Below are positions 51,581-60,243 of a stretch of 64,000 nucleotides of DNA, piece by piece. A program made the translations under genes and the position numbers. The notes under the pieces are model-generated. The model was not told the DNA's origin, did not search any database, and saw nothing but the letters and a program-made list of their open reading frames with translations. The stretch lies in contig NZ_CP007034.1 in the NCBI RefSeq assembly GCF_000512915.1, forward strand, positions 2,170,001 through 2,234,000, written 5' to 3'. Origin of the DNA: Barnesiella viscericola DSM 18177 (GTDB lineage: Bacteria > Bacteroidota > Bacteroidia > Bacteroidales > Barnesiellaceae). Within the stretch, counting starts at the first letter, position 1; each line of letters starts with the position of its first letter.

Positions 51581-52549
51581 TTAAAAAGCCGAGGCCTTCA
51601 AATGCAACCCCACCCGTTCGTGCAGGCCGAACAGGAGGTTCATGTTGTGTACGGCTTGTCCCGAGGCACCTTTCAGCAGGTTGTCGATAACCGACACGAT
51701 GAGCAGTTTGCCCTCGTGCTTTTCGAGATACAGGAGGCATTTGTTGGTGTTGACTACCTGTTTCAGGTCGGGCATCCGGTCGGTGAGAAAGGTGAAGTTG
51801 TGATCCTCGTAGTAGTTGTTGTACAACTCTTTGAGCAGCTCGAGCTCGACGGGACAGTCGAGGTAGAGCGTGGCAAAGATGCCCCGCGAGAAGTTCCCCC
51901 TGACGGGAATGAAGTTGATGGGGGCTGCGAAACTGGTTTGCAGTTTCGAGAGACTTTGCCGTATCTCGGCCAGATGCTGGTGGTTGAAAGGCTTGTAGAT
52001 GGAGATGTTGTCGTTGCGCCAGCTGAAATGGCTGGTGGGCGACGGTTTCTGCCCCGCACCGGTCGATCCGGTGATGGCATGCACGTGAATCTCGCTGTTG
52101 AGCAGGAGGTTCTTGGCCAGAGGGAGCAGCGCCAGCTGAATGGCGGTTGCGAAACAACCGGGGTTGGCCACCCGCTTGGAGCGAATGATATACTTCCGGT
52201 TCAGCTCGGGCAGCCCGTAGATAAAGTCGTTGTCGGTGGCGTCGAGCCGATAGTCGGCCGAGAGGTCGATGATGCGCAACTCGTCGGGCAGCGCGTGAGT
52301 CTCCATGAACTTGCGGGTGTCGCCGTGTGCCGTACAGAAGAAAAGCAGGTCGATGGCGTCGAAGGGCAGTTCGCGGGTAAATACCAGGTCGGTCTCGCCG
52401 AACAGGCCCGTGTGCACGTCGGTTACCCGGTTGCCGGCATTGCTCTCGCTGTGGACGAAGACAATCTCGACATCGGGGTGGTTGATCAACAATCTTATCA
52501 GCTCTCCGGCGGTGTATCCGGCGCCTCCTATAATACCTACTTTAATCAT
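51581..52549 (-). CDS. argC: N-acyl-gamma-glutamyl-phosphate reductase
   Basis: A 322-residue NADPH-dependent reductase. The N-terminal IIGGAGYTAGELIRLL is the nucleotide-binding turn, and the catalytic cysteine is in NPGCFATAIQLAL. HVHAITGSTGAGQKP is a further family motif. Length fits the shorter Bacteroidota form. It lies 49 bp after argG. The acyl group is acetyl or succinyl, not decided by sequence. Confidence 0.94.
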   Translation of the reverse strand: MIKVGIIGGAGYTAGELIRLLINHPDVEIVFVHSESNAGNRVTDVHTGLFGETDLVFTRELPFDAIDLLFFCTAHGDTRKFMETHALPDELRIIDLSADYRLDATDNDFIYGLPELNRKYIIRSKRVANPGCFATAIQLALLPLAKNLLLNSEIHVHAITGSTGAGQKPSPTSHFSWRNDNISIYKPFNHQHLAEIRQSLSKLQTSFAAPINFIPVRGNFSRGIFATLYLDCPVELELLKELYNNYYEDHNFTFLTDRMPDLKQVVNTNKCLLYLEKHEGKLLIVSVIDNLLKGASGQAVHNMNLLFGLHERVGLHLKASAF

Positions 52550-52598
52550 AAATCATCGTAAAGGGTTAGTAATTTGATTTCGGACTCTAAGCTACGAT

Positions 52599-53801
52599 TT
52601 ATTTTTTGTTTTTATTTTGTACGGCATAGAAAATTTTCATCTGGTTCCCCAAAATTTTGGTGAAGCCCTTTACGTCGTCGGCACTCCAAGCCTTGTTCAC
52701 CTCGCCGTATTCGCCAAAATCCGATTTCATCAGGTCGTAGTCGCTCTCGACGCCTACCAGTACATAGCGATAGGGGTGCAGCTCGACGATGACCCGGCCG
52801 GTGACGTTCTTCTGCGAGCTGTCGAGGAAGACCTCGATGTCGCGCATGACCGGTTCGAGGTACTGGGCCTCGTGCAGGAACATGCCGTACCAGGTGCCCA
52901 CCTGGTCTTTCCAGTATTGCTGCCACTTGGTGAGGGTGTGTTTCTCGAGCATCTTGTGGGCGGCGATGATGAGCATGGGGGCGGCAGCCTCGAATCCCAC
53001 GCGGCCCTTGATGCCGATGATGGTGTCGCCTATGTGCATGTCGCGTCCGATGGCATAGGGCGATGCGATGGCTTCGAGTGCCTGTATGGCCGCCACCTTG
53101 TCGTCGTAGGCCTTGCCGTCAATGCCGGCAATTTCGCCTTTTACGAAGTCGAGCGTGATGGTGCGGCTACCGGTGGCCGTCATCTGCGAGGGGTAGGCCT
53201 CCTCGGGCAGGGTCTGGTTGCTTTTGAGGGTCTCCTTCCCGCCGATGCTGGTACCCCACAGCCCTTTGTTGATGGAGTATTCCATCTTCTTGAAGTCGGC
53301 CGTGTAGCCATGCTTTTTGAGGTATTCGATTTCGTATTCGCGGGTGAGGGTCATGTCGCGGGTAGGGGTGAGGATACCAATCTCGGGCGCCAGAATCTGG
53401 AAGGTGAGGTCGAACCGCACCTGGTCGTTGCCCGCCCCGGTACTGCCGTGAGCCACATAGTCGGCCCCGATTTCCTTGGCGTAGTTGATGATGGCGATGG
53501 CCTGGAAGATGCGTTCGGAACTGACCGAGATGGGATAGGTACCGTTGCGCAGGATATTGCCGAATACCATGTATTTGATACTCTTTCGGTAATACTCCTG
53601 GGTGATGTCGAGGGTAGCGTGTTTGACGGCACCCAGCCGGTAGGCTCGCTCTTCGATCGATTTCAACTCTTCGGGACCGAAACCGCCGGTGTTGGCGATG
53701 GCGGTATAGACGTCGTACCCGCAATCTTCCGACAGGTATTTCACGCAAAAGGAGGTGTCGAGACCTCCGCTAAAAGCCAATACTACTTTCTTTTTAGCCA
53801 T
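52599..53801 (-). CDS. argG: Argininosuccinate synthase
   Basis: A 400-residue enzyme ligating citrulline and aspartate with ATP. The PP-loop SGGLDTS is at residues 11-17, and HGSTGAGNDQVRF and the GLWGTSIGG region are characteristic. It is of normal size and lies 9 bp after the GNAT gene in the arginine operon. Confidence 0.96.
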   Translation of the reverse strand: MAKKKVVLAFSGGLDTSFCVKYLSEDCGYDVYTAIANTGGFGPEELKSIEERAYRLGAVKHATLDITQEYYRKSIKYMVFGNILRNGTYPISVSSERIFQAIAIINYAKEIGADYVAHGSTGAGNDQVRFDLTFQILAPEIGILTPTRDMTLTREYEIEYLKKHGYTADFKKMEYSINKGLWGTSIGGKETLKSNQTLPEEAYPSQMTATGSRTITLDFVKGEIAGIDGKAYDDKVAAIQALEAIASPYAIGRDMHIGDTIIGIKGRVGFEAAAPMLIIAAHKMLEKHTLTKWQQYWKDQVGTWYGMFLHEAQYLEPVMRDIEVFLDSSQKNVTGRVIVELHPYRYVLVGVESDYDLMKSDFGEYGEVNKAWSADDVKGFTKILGNQMKIFYAVQNKNKK

Positions 53802-53810
53802 GGTGTGCAG

Positions 53811-54374
53811 TTATTTTTGAGGTTGGTTGTCGTTGTTTTCGTGTTCGTGGGGGTCGTAGAGCATGCCGGTGCAGAGGCACATGCGGCGGTTGTTGCGTTG
53901 CAGAATGTCAAAGTTGACGCAACTCTCGCACCCTTTCCAAAAGGCCGGGTCGTCGGTGAGCGAGGCGAATGCCACGGGCCGGTAGCCCAGCTCGTTGTTG
54001 ATTTTCATCACGGCTTCGCCCGTGGTGAGTCCGAAGATTTTGGCCTCGGGGAACCGCTCTCGCGACAGCTCGAAGGCTTTGCGTTTGATGCGTTTGGCCA
54101 GGCCGTGTCCGCGGTAGGTGTCGACCACGATGAGACCCGAGTTGGCTACGAATTGCTTGTTGCTCCAACTCTCGATGTAGCAGAAGCCGGCAAACCGGTC
54201 GCCGTCGAGGGCGATGATGGCTTTGCGCTCGAGCATCTTTTGTTTGACATATTCGGGAGACCGTTTGGCAATACCGGTTCCTCTTATCTTGGCGGCTTTC
54301 TCGATGGTGTCGAGAATGGTGTCGACGTATTTGATATGGCTTTCGTCGGCTACAATGACTTTGATTTCTTCCAT
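53811..54374 (-). CDS. GNAT N-acetyltransferase-like protein in the arginine operon
   Basis: A 187-residue GNAT-fold protein. The acyl-CoA pyrophosphate loop appears as VDTYRGHGLAKRIKRKAFE near 88-106. The C-terminus is unusual: CESCVNFD and then MCLCTG give four cysteines in about 25 residues, suggesting a metal or structural site. Its place between argR and argG makes it a candidate for the first, acyl-transferring step on glutamate, for which no argA or argJ is visible. Direct evidence is absent; a regulatory acetyltransferase is an alternative. Confidence 0.8.
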   Translation of the reverse strand: MEEIKVIVADESHIKYVDTILDTIEKAAKIRGTGIAKRSPEYVKQKMLERKAIIALDGDRFAGFCYIESWSNKQFVANSGLIVVDTYRGHGLAKRIKRKAFELSRERFPEAKIFGLTTGEAVMKINNELGYRPVAFASLTDDPAFWKGCESCVNFDILQRNNRRMCLCTGMLYDPHEHENNDNQPQK

Positions 54375-54438
54375 AATGGGTGTGACCTCTTCTCCTTAAA
54401 AGAGGGCTTTATAACGTCGTGTAAATAACAGATTATTA

Positions 54439-54924
54439 TTACTTATATAAATCGGGCATGAAGGGCGAGAGGGCCAGCATGGCCTGTTGGTGGTTGATGT
54501 TCTCTTCGAGAATCACCAGCACGGTGTCGTCGCCGGCAATGGTGCCGAGCACTTCGGGCGGTGTGTTGCTGTCGATGTCGTAGGCCAGGCTGCCGGCATA
54601 TCCCGGGCGGGTCTTGATGACGGCCAGGTTGCCCGAGAAGTTGATGGAGATGAAACTCCCCGATGCGGGTCGTTCGGGGTTGTCGGCAATCTTCTCCTGC
54701 ATCAGTTTGCCTACGCTGCCTATTTCGGGCATGATGTAGACGTAGGAGCCGTCGCTGCCGGGCACCTTGGCGATGCGCAACTGTTTCAAGTCGCGCGAAA
54801 GGGTGGCCTGGGTCAGGTCGAATCCCGACTCATGCAGTCGTTTCAGTATCTCGTCCTGGCTCTTTACTCGCGAGTGGATAATGATTTCTCGGATAGCTTG
54901 TAGGCGAGCAGATTTATTTTTCAT
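54439..54924 (-). CDS. argR: Arginine repressor ArgR
   Basis: A 161-residue hexameric repressor that senses L-arginine. The N-terminal winged helix (about 1-75) contains SQDEILKRLHESGFDLTQATLSRDL, and the C-terminal oligomerisation/arginine domain has GTIAGDDTVLVILE. It is first in argR-GNAT-argG-argC-argD-proC. An ARG-box-like dyad at its own promoter implies autorepression of the whole unit. Confidence 0.95.
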   Translation of the reverse strand: MKNKSARLQAIREIIIHSRVKSQDEILKRLHESGFDLTQATLSRDLKQLRIAKVPGSDGSYVYIMPEIGSVGKLMQEKIADNPERPASGSFISINFSGNLAVIKTRPGYAGSLAYDIDSNTPPEVLGTIAGDDTVLVILEENINHQQAMLALSPFMPDLYK

Positions 54925-54944
54925 ATTCCGGAGCTTTTAAGGTT

Positions 54945-54966
54945 GAATAATTATTCGGCAAATATA
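54945..54966 (-). promoter_or_regulatory. argR promoter -7 box with an ARG-box-like operator
   Basis: On the minus strand TATATTTG occupies 54966-54959. Two bases downstream is the perfect 12-bp palindrome GAATAATTATTC (54945-54956), within TTGAATAATTATTCGG. This matches the ArgR consensus TGAATwwwwATTCA except the last base. The site overlaps the expected transcription start, ideal for repression. Confidence 0.7.
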
Positions 54967-55065
54967 GGTAAAAAATCGTATAATGGAATAATATTTGCAT
55001 ATTTTTTTACAATGAAGCTGAAAATTTAAACTTCGATTGCATAGCTATGCAGTTGTATAAAATAG

Positions 55066-55093
55066 AAAAGGAGGATGCGGTACCCTCCTTTTT
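55066..55093 (-). terminator. Terminator downstream of surE
   Basis: AAAAGGAGG (55066-55074) pairs with CCTCCTTTT (55084-55092) around a 9-base loop, with A/T runs on both sides so that either strand gains a U-tract. It isolates surE from the arginine operon promoter. Confidence 0.7.
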
Positions 55094-55123
55094 GTGATAG
55101 GAAATAGTTGTTCGTGTTCTTTT

Positions 55124-55909
55124 TTACAGTCCCAGTATCGAACTCAACCTGGGCAGCGTGTTCACCGCCGAGCAGTCGGTCGAGCAGGGTACAATCGTGA
55201 CGTAGCCGCGGTCGAGCCAGTATTCGTCGGTATCGTCGGCATCGGGCTCGTTGTTCTTGAAGGTGCCGGTGAGCCAATAGTATTCGCGGCCGTGAGGGTC
55301 GACCCGGCAGTCATACTCCTCGGTCCAGTAGCCCTGGGCGGCCCGGCACATCTTTACCCCGTTGAGTTGCGGGGTCTTGGGAATGTTGACGTTGAGCCCG
55401 ATACCCTGGGGCCAGTCGGTGGAGGCCAACGCCTTGCGGCAGATATCGACTACCAGGTCGCGGCAGGGGTTGAAGTCGGCGTCGGGCTGGTGGTTGCAGA
55501 GCGAGAACCCGATGGAGGGAATGTGCAGCAGCGCCCCCTCGAAGACGGCACCCATCGTGCCCGAATAGATGACGCTCACCCCCGAATTGGAGCCGTGGTT
55601 GATGCCCGAGACAATGAGGTCGGGGTGACGGTCGAAGAGGATATTCATCGACAACTTGATGCAGTCGACCGGGGTGCCGTTGGTGCGAATCAGGCAGAAG
55701 CCCTCCTGCTCGTCGAGTACCTTCATGCGCAGGGGTGTGGTGACCGTAATGGCCGAACTCTGCCCCGAGCGGGGGCCGTCGGGAGCCACGACAACGATGT
55801 CGCCCAGCGGTTTCAGAAACTCGGCTACCTGTTGCAGCCCTTTGGCTTGAACGCCATCGTCGTTGGTGATGAGGATAAGCGGTCGGTGGGAATGTGTTAT
55901 TTTTTTCAT
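55124..55909 (-). CDS. surE: 5'/3'-nucleotidase SurE
   Basis: A 261-residue metal-dependent survival protein that dephosphorylates nucleoside monophosphates. The metal site is in LITNDDGV with D17 and D18, SGQSSAITV provides Ser, and SGINHGSNSG provides Asn. The start at 55909 gives the expected short lead; an upstream start ten codons earlier is close to the predicted transcription start. A -7 box (minus strand TACTTTTG, 55944-55937) lies 27 bp upstream. Confidence 0.93.
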   Translation of the reverse strand: MKKITHSHRPLILITNDDGVQAKGLQQVAEFLKPLGDIVVVAPDGPRSGQSSAITVTTPLRMKVLDEQEGFCLIRTNGTPVDCIKLSMNILFDRHPDLIVSGINHGSNSGVSVIYSGTMGAVFEGALLHIPSIGFSLCNHQPDADFNPCRDLVVDICRKALASTDWPQGIGLNVNIPKTPQLNGVKMCRAAQGYWTEEYDCRVDPHGREYYWLTGTFKNNEPDADDTDEYWLDRGYVTIVPCSTDCSAVNTLPRLSSILGL

Positions 55910-55936
55910 ATCGTGGAAACCAAATTTTGACACATG

Positions 55937-55944
55937 CAAAAGTA
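55937..55944 (-). promoter_or_regulatory. -7 box of surE
   Basis: The minus strand reads TACTTTTG, consistent with TAnnTTTG, 27 bp before the ATG. Confidence 0.45.
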
Positions 55945-56046
55945 ATGAATAAAAGCCTTAATCTTTTATATTTTAACGGATAATATGGAGTCCTAAAATA
56001 GATAAAAGAGGCGGGGCGGTTGGGCGGTTTTTTCTGAAAAAAAGTG

Positions 56047-56113
56047 TATCTTTACGCAGAAAAACAGCGAAGTGGCTCATGTGTTTATCAACAAAAGGGG
56101 CCACTTATCAACA
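56047..56113 (+). promoter_or_regulatory. parA upstream region: -7 box and paired TTATCAACA sites
   Basis: TATCTTTA at 56047-56054 may be the -7 box. Downstream are two TTATCAACA elements at 56085-56093 and 56105-56113, exactly 20 bp apart (two helical turns). They resemble DnaA boxes (TTATCCACA) with one mismatch. AAGTGGC (56070-56076) and GCCACTT (56100-56106) form a dyad that brackets the first element. Function is unproven. Confidence 0.4.
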
Positions 56114-56191
56114 ATTACTCTATTTTCGAGTTGCCGGGACAGTGGAATATGAATTAAAAAATATTCCTTTGTGAAGAGAAAAAATAACAGT

Positions 56192-56956
56192 ATGGGTAAA
56201 ATTATCGCTATCGCCAATCAAAAAGGAGGAGTCGGGAAGACAACGACTTCAATCAATCTGGCTACCTCGCTGGCTGTTTTGGAAAAGAAAGTTTTGCTCC
56301 TCGATGCCGACCCTCAGGCCAATGCATCGTCGGGGTTGGGCATAGACCCGCAGCAGGTAAAATCGTCGATTTACGAGTGCCTGGTCGGGCAGTCGTCGAT
56401 TAAGGAATCGGTGGTGAGTACCTGTGTCGACGGGCTCAGTCTGGTAGCTTCGCACATCGACCTGGTAGGAGCCGAACTGGAACTGATGAATATGAAAAAC
56501 CGGGAGCGGGTGTTGGCGCAGGCCTTGGACAAGGTGCGCGACGACTATGATTACATCTTGATCGACTGCTCGCCCTCGTTGGGGCTGATTACGGTCAATG
56601 CCCTCACCGCGGCCGATTCGGTGATTATCCCGGTACAGGCCGAATATTTCGCCCTGGAAGGAATCAGCAAGTTGTTGAATACGATTAAGATTATCAAGTC
56701 GAAACTGAATCCGAAGCTCGAAATCGAAGGTTTCCTGCTGACGATGTACGATTCGCGTTTGAGACTGGCCAACCAGATTTACGAAGAGCTGAAAAGCCAT
56801 TTCGGCAGTCTGGTCTTCAATACGGTAATCCAGCGGAATATCCGTTTGAGCGAGGCCCCCAGCCACGGGTTGCCCGCCCTGCTCTACGACTGCGAGTCGC
56901 GGGGCAGCGTCAACCACATGGAGCTGGCCAAGGAGTTGATTACGAAGAACCGTTAA
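56192..56956 (+). CDS. parA: Chromosome-partitioning ATPase ParA (Soj)
   Basis: A 254-residue deviant-Walker ATPase that positions chromosome origins with ParB. The motif KGGVGKTT is at 11-18, DADPQANASSGLG near 42-54, and DCSPSLGLIT near 122-131. It lacks the N-terminal DNA-binding extension of plasmid ParA, fitting the chromosomal Soj type. The start at 56192 removes seven residues unlike the family. parB follows by 31 bp. Confidence 0.95.
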   Translation: MGKIIAIANQKGGVGKTTTSINLATSLAVLEKKVLLLDADPQANASSGLGIDPQQVKSSIYECLVGQSSIKESVVSTCVDGLSLVASHIDLVGAELELMNMKNRERVLAQALDKVRDDYDYILIDCSPSLGLITVNALTAADSVIIPVQAEYFALEGISKLLNTIKIIKSKLNPKLEIEGFLLTMYDSRLRLANQIYEELKSHFGSLVFNTVIQRNIRLSEAPSHGLPALLYDCESRGSVNHMELAKELITKNR

Positions 56957-56987
56957 GCGGCAAAAAAGAAAAAAGGAGAAGAAAGAT

Positions 56988-57866
56988 ATGTCAGCACCTA
57001 AAAGAAGTGCATTGGGTAGAGGTCTGGACGCCCTGATTTCGATGGACGACATCGTGACCAGCGGAACCTCCTCGATCCATGAAATCGAACTGTCGAAGAT
57101 TGTTCCCAATCCCGACCAGCCCCGTCGCGAGTTCGACCAGGAGGCTTTGGAAGAGTTGGCCGCTTCGATTCACGAACTGGGCATCATTCAGCCCGTTTCG
57201 CTCCGGCAGTTGGCCGGTGGCGATTACCAGATTATCGCCGGTGAACGCCGTTACCGGGCTGCCCAGATGGCCGGTCTCGAAACGATTCCCGCCTATGTGC
57301 GCACGGCCGAAGACGAGACCCTCATGGAGATGGCTCTCATCGAGAACATTCAGCGGGAAGACCTGAACGCCATAGAGATTGCCCTCGCTTTTCAGAAACT
57401 CATCGAGCTCTACCAGCTCACCCAGGAGAAGCTGAGCGAGCGGGTGGGCAAGAAACGGACGACCATCGCCAACTACCTGCGGTTGCTGAAACTCCCGGCC
57501 GAGGTGCAGATAGGCTTGCGCGACAAGCGCATCGACATGGGCCATGCCCGGGCGTTGCTGTCGGTGGCCGACCCCGCCTTGCAACTCGAACTCTACGAGC
57601 GCATACTCTCCGACGGGTTGAGCGTGCGCAACGTCGAGGAGTTGGCCAAGACCCTGGCGGCCGGTGGCGAACGGGCTCGCAAGAAGGCGCAGAAGAAGGT
57701 GATGATGCGGCAGGAGTACAACGTGCTCAAATCGCACCTCTCCGATTTCTTCCAGGCCAAAGTGCAGTTCAGCTGCGACGAGAAAGGAAAAGGGAAAATA
57801 TCAATCCCGTTCAAGAACGAGGAGGATTTGGAACGAATTATCGGTTTGTTCGATAAATTGAAATAG
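56988..57866 (+). CDS. parB: Chromosome-partitioning protein ParB (Spo0J)
   Basis: A 292-residue ParB/Spo0J-type CTPase. The N-terminal KRSALGRGLDALI is the ParA-interaction peptide. The ParB/Srx domain carries IIAGERRYRAAQMAG and ENIQREDLNAIE. A helix-turn-helix domain for parS binding (LSERVGKKRTTIANYLRLL) lies near 145-165, and the C-terminal part dimerises. Located right after parA. Confidence 0.95.
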   Translation: MSAPKRSALGRGLDALISMDDIVTSGTSSIHEIELSKIVPNPDQPRREFDQEALEELAASIHELGIIQPVSLRQLAGGDYQIIAGERRYRAAQMAGLETIPAYVRTAEDETLMEMALIENIQREDLNAIEIALAFQKLIELYQLTQEKLSERVGKKRTTIANYLRLLKLPAEVQIGLRDKRIDMGHARALLSVADPALQLELYERILSDGLSVRNVEELAKTLAAGGERARKKAQKKVMMRQEYNVLKSHLSDFFQAKVQFSCDEKGKGKISIPFKNEEDLERIIGLFDKLK

Positions 57867-57888
57867 GGTTTTGAGACTATCGGGTAAC

Positions 57889-58686
57889 ATGGGCTGGAAG
57901 AGAGCCTCGGTGCTGGTGTGGATAATCGGGTGGTGGACCTTGTTGTCGTGGGGCGCGGTGTCCGAACCGTCGCGTCCCGTAGCTCAGGAAGAGAGGCCGC
58001 TGGTGGCGGACTCTGTGTGGAGCGGAGCAGGGGCGGTCGCACCCGATTCGGTGTCGGTGGCCGCCGGCGACAGCGTGGCTGCGCTGGGGCAAGACTCGGT
58101 GCCGCTGATGATTACCGACTCGCTGGGCTCGTTGATGCCGGGCGATTCGATAGCTACCCGTACCGAGACGCGTAAGCGGTGGCGCCCCTCGTCGTTCAAC
58201 CCCGACCCCATGCGGGCCGTGTGGCTGTCGGCCCTCTTCCCGGGACTGGGGCAGATTTACAACCGGCGCTACTGGAAACTGCCTATTGTCGTGGGCGGTT
58301 ATGTAGGACTCTTCTACGCCACCACGTGGAACAGCAACATGTTGGCCGATTACCAGCGGGCCTACCTCGACATCATGGACAGTGACCCCACGACCAACAG
58401 CTACATGGATTTCTTCTCCTCGGCCTACAAGGAAGAGGATATAGATAAGGATTGGCTCACCAGCGTATTGAAGCAACGCAAGGACTATTACCGGCAGTAT
58501 CGCGACCTGTGTATCATCTGCATGATTGGGCTCTATGCCGTGTGCATGATCGATGCCTATGTCGATGCCCAGTTGTATCATTTCGACATCAGCCCCGATC
58601 TGTCTATGCAGTGGCAGCCGGCGATTATCCCCACGGGGCGTTCGGCCTTGCCGGCGGTGGGGTTGCAGTGTGCGATTACGTTTTAA
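57889..58686 (+). CDS. DUF5683-family membrane protein
   Basis: A 265-residue protein with an N-terminal signal or anchor (about 5-30), a low-complexity D/S/A/V-rich region to about 90, and a DUF5683 domain starting near RAVWLSALFPGLGQIYNRRYWKLPI. At least two hydrophobic segments follow, and a CIICMIGLYAVCMIDAYVDAQL helix near the end. The start at 57889 is used because an upstream TTG has no support. The family is common after parAB in Bacteroidota but its function is unknown; co-location with a lytic transglycosylase suggests cell-envelope work. Confidence 0.82.
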   Translation: MGWKRASVLVWIIGWWTLLSWGAVSEPSRPVAQEERPLVADSVWSGAGAVAPDSVSVAAGDSVAALGQDSVPLMITDSLGSLMPGDSIATRTETRKRWRPSSFNPDPMRAVWLSALFPGLGQIYNRRYWKLPIVVGGYVGLFYATTWNSNMLADYQRAYLDIMDSDPTTNSYMDFFSSAYKEEDIDKDWLTSVLKQRKDYYRQYRDLCIICMIGLYAVCMIDAYVDAQLYHFDISPDLSMQWQPAIIPTGRSALPAVGLQCAITF

Positions 58687-58709
58687 TGAATAATGAAGGA
58701 AAGTAGTAG

Positions 58710-60242
58710 ATGAAGAAGAGGATATGGTTTATTTTGGCGGGATTGGGATTCTCGCTGGGTAGCTTTGCCCAAGATGCGGAGCTTGATGAAGAGTTGTATG
58801 TCGAGTCGGATACGGCCGAGGTCGTGATGCCCGATTCGTTGGAGCTGGCCTTGACCGACTCCATCGACAGTTCGGTGGTCTATCCCGAGAGCATGGAAGC
58901 CGGCTTGAATACGTTGCTTACCAACTGGTACATGCAGCAGTATGCCGTGGTCGACGACTCCTGTTTGGAGACCAGTGTGAATATCGACTACCCCGACTCG
59001 GTCTACATGCGCAAGCTGGCCCAACTGCCCACCGTCATCGAGATGCCCTACAACAGTGTGGTGCGGCGCTATATCGACATGTATGTGCAGAAGCGTCGGG
59101 CACTTGTCGAAAACCTGTTGGGATTGGGTACCTACTACATGCCTATCTTCGAGGAGGCTCTCGAACGCGAGGGGCTCCCGCTCGAACTCAAATACCTGCC
59201 CATCATCGAGTCGGCCCTGCGCCCCGATGCCACCTCGCGGGCCGGAGCTGCCGGATTGTGGCAATTCATGGTCCGCACCGGCAAGAGCATGGGGTTGGAG
59301 GTCAACAGCCTGGTCGACGAGCGCCGCGACCCCATCAAGTCGTCGGCCATGGCCGCCCGCTACCTCAAAGACCTCTACGCCATCTATCACGATTGGGCAC
59401 TGGCCATTGCCTCGTACAATTGCGGTCCCGGTAATGTGAGCAAGGCAATCCGTCGCTCGGGCGGCAAGACCGACTATTGGGAAATCTATCCCTATCTGCC
59501 TCGCGAGACGCGAGGATATGTGCCGGCCTTCATCGCCGTCAACTATGTGATGAACTATTACAGCGACCATAACATCTGCCCCGTGCTCACACGCCGTCCG
59601 CTCCTCACCGACACGGTACAGGTAAACCGCCGGTTGCATCTGAAACAGGTGGCCGACGTGTTGCAGATTCCGCTGGAAGAGATTCGCAGTCTCAATCCTC
59701 AATACCGTCGCGACATTATCCCCGGTAACGCTTCGCGTCCCTATGCCCTCATCTTGCCCTCGCAGCAGGTCTATGCCTATATCGAGGCGCAGGACGATAT
59801 TTTCGCCCACGATGCCGAACTTTATGCCCAGCGTCTCACGGTCGAGCCGGCCGGTATAGCGCCGGGTACGATGGTGTATCACAAGGTGCGCAAGGGCGAG
59901 ACCCTCTCGAAGATTGCCCGCAAGTATGGGGTTTCGGTGAGCAAGTTGCGGGCCTGGAACAATCTGGGCAAGAGTTCTTATCTGCGCATCGGGCAACGTC
60001 TGGCGGTGAGCAGCAAGGGAGCCGTGAAGAAGAGCAGCGGTACGACGGTGGCCGCCTCGTCCAAGAGCAAGGCCAAGGCTTCGTCGTCATCGTCGAAATA
60101 TCATACGGTGCGCAAGGGCGAGAGCCTGTGGACCATCTCCCAAAAATACAAAGGCGTTTCGGCCGAGGACATTCGGCGGGAAAACAATTTGAAAGGCAAT
60201 TCCATTCGGCCGGGTCAACGGTTGAAGATACCCGCTGCCTGA
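58710..60242 (+). CDS. MltD-like lytic transglycosylase with LysM repeats
   Basis: A 510-residue exported murein hydrolase with a signal peptide (1-20, SFAQ). The SLT domain (about 135-260) has the catalytic Glu167 in LPIIESALRPDATSRAGAAG, followed by GLWQFM and IASYNCGPGNV. Two clear LysM domains lie near 389-433 and 464-507 (YHKVRKGETLSKIARKYG and YHTVRKGESLWTISQKYK), after a degenerate LysM-like stretch near 310-355. A serine/lysine-rich linker separates them. It cleaves glycan strands to leave anhydro ends. Convergent with the NlpC/P60 gene. Confidence 0.94.
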   Translation: MKKRIWFILAGLGFSLGSFAQDAELDEELYVESDTAEVVMPDSLELALTDSIDSSVVYPESMEAGLNTLLTNWYMQQYAVVDDSCLETSVNIDYPDSVYMRKLAQLPTVIEMPYNSVVRRYIDMYVQKRRALVENLLGLGTYYMPIFEEALEREGLPLELKYLPIIESALRPDATSRAGAAGLWQFMVRTGKSMGLEVNSLVDERRDPIKSSAMAARYLKDLYAIYHDWALAIASYNCGPGNVSKAIRRSGGKTDYWEIYPYLPRETRGYVPAFIAVNYVMNYYSDHNICPVLTRRPLLTDTVQVNRRLHLKQVADVLQIPLEEIRSLNPQYRRDIIPGNASRPYALILPSQQVYAYIEAQDDIFAHDAELYAQRLTVEPAGIAPGTMVYHKVRKGETLSKIARKYGVSVSKLRAWNNLGKSSYLRIGQRLAVSSKGAVKKSSGTTVAASSKSKAKASSSSSKYHTVRKGESLWTISQKYKGVSAEDIRRENNLKGNSIRPGQRLKIPAA

Positions 60243-60243
60243 G

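Noticed and set aside
55039-55050. Perfect 12-bp palindrome GCATAGCTATGC
   Set aside because: Short enough to arise by chance, with no adjacent promoter geometry to give it meaning.
57968-57990. tRNA-like segment CCCGTAGCTCAGG
   Set aside because: No matching T-loop or acceptor stem follows, and it lies within the DUF5683 coding sequence.
58323-58336. CCACGTGGAACA as a parS site near parB
   Set aside because: Only the right half matches the parS consensus; the left half does not, and it encodes conserved residues of the DUF5683 protein.
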